Positions 60,339-64,000 of a stretch of DNA of 64,000 bases are shown here, in pieces (the stretch's first letter is position 1; each line of letters starts with the position of its first letter). The stretch is from Apostichopus japonicus. Lineage: Eukaryota; Echinodermata; Holothuroidea; Aspidochirotida; Stichopodidae. The notes beneath the pieces were generated by a model. That model had not been told where the DNA came from, did not search any database, and saw nothing but the letters and a program-made list of their open reading frames with translations. Made by a program: the position numbers and the translations under genes. The DNA lies in the NCBI RefSeq assembly GCF_037975245.1, contig NC_092583.1, positions 8,198,764-8,262,763 on the forward strand. The letters are read 5' to 3'.

Positions 60339-60561
60339 ACCAACATTTTTCTCGCGCTCCGCGCGCATTCATCGTTTTAGTGTCCATATCATATAGGCAT
60401 TCATCGGAGGCATGTGATGTAATAACCGATCAATGCATATGATATGCACTCATATTAAGATGTTAAATGCGCGCGGAGCGCGCGAAAAATGTTGGTATGT
60501 TTTTCGGGCAAGTCGTTACAGCCCCCCCCCCCCCAAATCAAATTAGGCTCCTACGCCTATG
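60339..60561 (-). mobile_element. MITE related to the nested 12634-13079 family, truncated
   Basis: The right end CTACGCCTATG (60551-60561) and the adjacent AGCCCC-run followed by AAATCAAATTAGGCTCC match the left end of the 12634 family in reverse. The expected other terminus is not visible. Contains 31-bp inverted arms (60339-60369 and about 60466-60496, one mismatch) built around CGCGCTCCGCGCGCATT. Confidence 0.65.
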
Positions 60562-60756
60562 ATCAGAGGCTAGCTGCGTAACCATCTTATTCTGAGCCTG
60601 TTATTGCGCCTACAAGACTATCCTGGTGTTGTCCGCCCAAAATATATCACATTGAACAACAGAAAAGTTCTCACTAATACTGCATGCACTCCACGAGCAC
60701 TGCAACATACTGCATATTTGCAGGCAAATGCAGTTCTCGTTCTTTTTGTCTTTACA

Positions 60757-60815
60757 CGTAAAGCGCATTGAGCAAGTTTTGTTGTATTCTGCGCTATATA
60801 AGACTCATTATTATT
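60757..60815 (+). repeat. retroelement 3' tail, second copy
   Basis: GTAAAGCGCATTGAGCAAG, then TTCTGCGCTATATAAGACTC followed by (ATT)n. Same motif type as 57062-57105. Confidence 0.55.
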
Positions 60816-61680
60816 AACACTTGATATAGGTATTTTGAATCGTGAGCTGTGACAATTTGCATACAGTATTAATGGTGCAGCTTAGCAGTCGTTTCTGTGT
60901 GTCACAACCTGCTACCGAATGTTTCCAATGTGTTTGCTTGCTTTTTATTGTGGGGAAGGGGGGCTTTTACAGCATTCTCTCAGCATGTCTTGCAACTGTT
61001 TCGATACAAATCTTATTGTAATACGCTACACTTCGATTACATACCACATATACTGGCGGTCATTACACTTCTATAAATCATATATCTATTTACAACAAAC
61101 ATGCTCACTAATTTCGATGAGTTATTGTTGAATCAAAACTCATTTATTAGTGCAGATTGTCTTGAGGCATTTGATTGTTTCCCACTAATTACCAGTTTAT
61201 CTAATATATCTAAGTTAACTCGTCCAAAATAACAAAAGTTGGTGCAAATTGAAAGTAAATATTTATAAATACGTTTATAACCATAAATAGGTATAGCCAC
61301 TTTGGTTATGATGGGGTTCAATGCTTTATGATTTTGCACAGGCCTAACATGAGCTATCCATTGAATGACACAATGAAGATTTTACGAGTGATATATTTTA
61401 GTTTTGCTTTAAAGCCTCAATTAAGAATCAGACATATACATACCTGTAAACTGTAATTTAAATTTATACTGCATCGGAAAAGACCAAAAGCTGATCACTT
61501 TACTACTGTCTCGTTGTAAACCGATGTCGAAATTACATTTGTTGTTAAGGTTTTGAGCCAGTTAATAATTAAGTGACCTCCTACACGGAAACTTTCCTTT
61601 ATACTTTATGTTTACGTTTGGTCCCACAGACAAACAGTAGACGATCGCCATTTCGTGAGGGTTCTCTCTGATACCCATAG

Positions 61681-61735
61681 TAATAAACGGTTCTAATATA
61701 GCGCAACTTACAATAAAGTCTCGCTGCGCTGTACA
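61681..61735 (-). repeat. retroelement 3' tail, third copy
   Basis: On the minus strand: GTACAGCGCAGCGAGACTTT, then GTAAGTTGCGCTATATTAGA. The longer open minus-strand frame here (61562-61843) is probably element-derived rather than a gene. Confidence 0.5.
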
Positions 61736-61739
61736 AAAG

Positions 61740-62480
61740 AAAGTGAAAGATATGTACACAATATACAATAAGAGTAAACATAACAATTCTAACAATGAAA
61801 ACAGGTGTGTCTTCAAAATATTTTTCAACATCTCCACAGACACGACATTATGATATATGATGGGTCAAGTACTCAATAATATACAACACCAGTAAATAAA
61901 CTAATTTTATATGGGATTGTTAATGACCCAATTAACCAAGACGATTTTAGATTATTATCTTATGCCTTAAAATACTGTTCTTAAAGTTCTCTGCTGATTC
62001 ACACCGAAATGGGAATTCAAATGGAACCCTGTATCAACAAGGCAAGCCTCAGAGTGCCGTATCTGGACGTGTAGAGGTAAAAGAAAATTAAAAATTCTCA
62101 ACCAAATCCAAACCATGAATGTGGACTCTCCTTAAGAGGGCCCGTTTCTACTATAGCACCATCAGTTGATCCCATACTATGCCACTGGTTCCAGTACGTA
62201 TGGATCAAAACATCATCAAATATACAGTGATTTTGCTGCTCTTTCCTTGGTCTTCAAAATCAACTGGCTCACTTACTCTTTATGGCGTTAAGGGCCTTTA
62301 GTGACATTTCCTGGAACATATAGAGCTGCTTTCCGAACCTTATGAATGATTTTCCAGAATAAGTCCAATCATTGAGCATGCACACACTACTTGTGCTTTG
62401 GAGTACCAGCAGCATCTATTCTAGTCATATCTATGTTCCCCAAATGAGATGATCCATATATTTAATTTGGATAATTGTAT
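61740..62480. other. intergenic, nothing recognised
   Basis: No open reading frame, RNA gene or repeat that I can support. Confidence 0.4.

Positions 62481-62483
<3 letters not shown>

Positions 62484-62530
<47 letters not shown>
62484..62530. repeat. (AT)n microsatellite
   Basis: About 47 bp of AT dinucleotide on the left of the hairpin unit. Confidence 0.95.
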
Positions 62531-62535
<5 letters not shown>

Positions 62536-62598
62536 AGGAAGAATCAGGACTGCAGGAAGACTGCTCTAAGCTATAATAGCAGAGCCTAAACATATAAG

Positions 62599-62665
62599 TA
62601 TATGCCTTGGTAAGTACAGCTGTAACTAAGGGCGTGAAACTCCGAGTTACAGCTGTACTTACCAA

Positions 62666-62673
<8 letters not shown>
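62599..62673. other. perfect 29-bp inverted repeat with 17-nt loop
   Basis: Arms 62599-62627 and 62645-62673 are exact reverse complements (arm begins TATATGCCTTGGTAAGTACA); the loop is AAGGGCGTGAAACTCCG. Each arm contains GGTAAGTAC, a near-perfect splice-donor string. The right arm runs straight into (AT)n. Confidence 0.95.
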
Positions 62674-62713
<40 letters not shown>

Positions 62714-62716
<3 letters not shown>

Positions 62717-62840
62717 GAAAATCGTAATGAGTTGGAAAATCAAGAACAGTGAAAAAACTTTCAGCCTCCACCGGGATTCGAACCACGGGCCTTCCGCTCT
62801 GTACGCGGACACCCTAACCAATAGGCTAAGGACGCTGATT
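62714..62840 (-). repeat. tRNA-derived SINE with (AT)n tail
   Basis: The minus strand reads TTAGCCTATTGGTTAGGG (A box at 62828-62818), then a spacer with a TCCGC/GCGGA stem, then GGTTCGAATCC (perfect B box, 62784-62774). A non-tRNA body (about 62770-62714) ends in (AT)n at 62669-62713. The anticodon loop is abnormal, so this is a SINE head, not a functional tRNA. Confidence 0.75.
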
Positions 62841-63039
62841 GTACGTCCAGAGGTTCGAAACCGGTACGGAAGGTCGTAATTCCACTGTAGGTGTTTGTCA
62901 CCTGTATCGAACAATGCTAGTTCTGTTTTTGGTGACATATTTTGCCTTAATCTAGAGATCAAACAACTCGAAATCATTTGTGATTCCTAAAGCCGGATCT
63001 CGAAAGAGATACTTTGAACAGACTTTATGTTAATGCAAT

Positions 63040-63040
<1 letters not shown>

Positions 63041-63106
<66 letters not shown>

Positions 63107-63130
63107 TATATATATATCATATATATATAT
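63041..63130. repeat. (AT)n microsatellite
   Basis: About 90 bp of AT with a few interruptions, adjoining the right inverted-duplication arm. Confidence 0.95.
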
Positions 63131-63149
63131 TGAGGCAAGAATAATTGTG

Positions 63150-64000
63150 ACCTTAATATAGCACTGCAACAACATATATTACCGCGCGTGATATAAACAC
63201 ATGTTCAACCTATTAGTTTCTGCAACGTTTAGCATGAAGTTCCGAGGTAACTGTTGACTTAATACAAATATAGATGGCGTGTTATGGTATATAAATAACG
63301 AAGACATATAGTAGCTATTCAACAGTGTTTGGTGAACTCCTTCGACGTTAGCACAGTGTATTTATGTGTATATAACGGGGTGCAGTGATGTGCACAGGTG
63401 CGAGGGACAAATTAAAAACTGATCAAGATATTGGGCTGAATTTTCTTGGAAGGGCCTGAGGCGAACAAAGGATATGATAAAGGAGGGGGCTTTACTTGGG
63501 TCATTTTAGTCGACTCCTATGTTGGAGGTGGTTAGTGGGGTCCACCTCCAGAATAAAAATGAAAGTTGAAAACGTCAAATGGTGCATTCTGAGGCTTCAT
63601 TGTTATATACAAGATATACAAGATGCTAACCATCTATAATAATAAACTTCCAGAGTAACCTGACTGATTTAGGTAATGACATTAATCTTTATAGGAGAGC
63701 TAGATGTGCATGAAGCATTTTATAAAAAAAAAGGATGCTGCCAAGTGGTCATTGAAACCAACTCCCATCTATGGAGGCCTAGAGACCTCCCCGGCTTACC
63801 CCCTCCCCACACTTATCACTTTCATGCGTGAACAGGTTTATCAGCAGAGCCTCAAAACAAAAGTAATCGTTAACGTACATTTATTTTGGGAACTTTTAGG
63901 GAAGTACAGCTTCGTCTGAGGTTCTGAAAAAAATGTATATGTATAGACAAATAGCGACCAACAACGTCTGTAACTAAAACACGAAGAAATAAGTGCTCCA
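63150..64000 (-). repeat. inverted duplication, right arm (continues past the window)
   Basis: Reverse-complement partner of 46115-47090, similar over most of its length with scattered indels. Confidence 0.85.
63381..63815 (+). mobile_element. GTCAAATGGTGCATTCTG-family element, copy 5
   Basis: Starts CAGTGATGTGCACAGGTGCG at 63381 and has the core at 63574-63591. It is the most complete copy in the direct orientation and lies inside the right inverted-duplication arm, so it was duplicated with it. Confidence 0.55.

Noticed and set aside
61562..61843. Minus-strand hydrophobic 93-codon frame as a membrane protein
   Set aside because: Contains a retroelement tail motif; hydrophobicity comes from T-rich DNA.
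62763..62840. Functional tRNA gene
   Set aside because: A and B boxes are good but the anticodon loop is abnormal and the unit continues into a SINE body with (AT)n tail.

Overview
The window is eukaryotic nuclear DNA: AT-rich, intron-rich, and loaded with transposon relics and (AT)n microsatellites. Three intron-containing protein genes can be assembled from splice sites and reading-frame phase. Their families (a secreted C-type lectin, a large LRR receptor with a cysteine-rich and multi-pass C-terminus, and a WSCD-type sulfotransferase), together with a Penelope-like retroelement, many hAT-type MITEs and tRNA-derived SINEs, suggest a marine invertebrate deuterostome. An echinoderm such as a sea cucumber is my best guess; that assignment is inference from gene families, not proof.

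Layout. 1-4748: no gene recognised. 4749-8078 (-): three-exon secreted single-domain C-type lectin, 183 aa. 8079-15082: intergenic repeat field with a G-rich tract, a hAT-type MITE nested inside another (8875-10215), a cluster of (AT)n blocks with a short coding-like fragment, and a 2 kb composite element (11793-13755). 15083-43995 (+): a 28-exon gene for a 1,320-aa membrane protein (signal peptide, cysteine-rich LRR N-cap, about 21 LRRs mostly one per 72-nt phase-2 exon, ephrin-receptor-like Cys-rich region, multi-pass membrane domain). Its introns hold a second copy of the 2 kb composite element, a Penelope-like retroelement, a field of about ten copies of a 14-bp motif, a decayed LINE, a SINE and a MITE with a perfect 8-bp target duplication. 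43996-47993: intergenic, including one arm of a 1 kb inverted duplication. 47994-54086 (-): five-exon type II membrane sulfotransferase, 338 aa. 54087-64000: intergenic, with MITEs, SINE/LINE tails, minisatellites, a perfect 29-bp hairpin and the second arm of the inverted duplication.

The lectin (extracellular recognition), the LRR receptor (ligand binding plus membrane domain) and the sulfotransferase (probably Golgi glycan sulfation) could all act at the cell surface, but nothing in the sequence shows that they are co-regulated. The most unusual items are the LRR/Eph-like/multi-pass receptor with its symmetric exons, the GTGACTCGCGTGAC repeat field, and one internal core shared by MITEs with different termini. 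Gene models are manual, from splice consensus and phase; no transcript or database was available.
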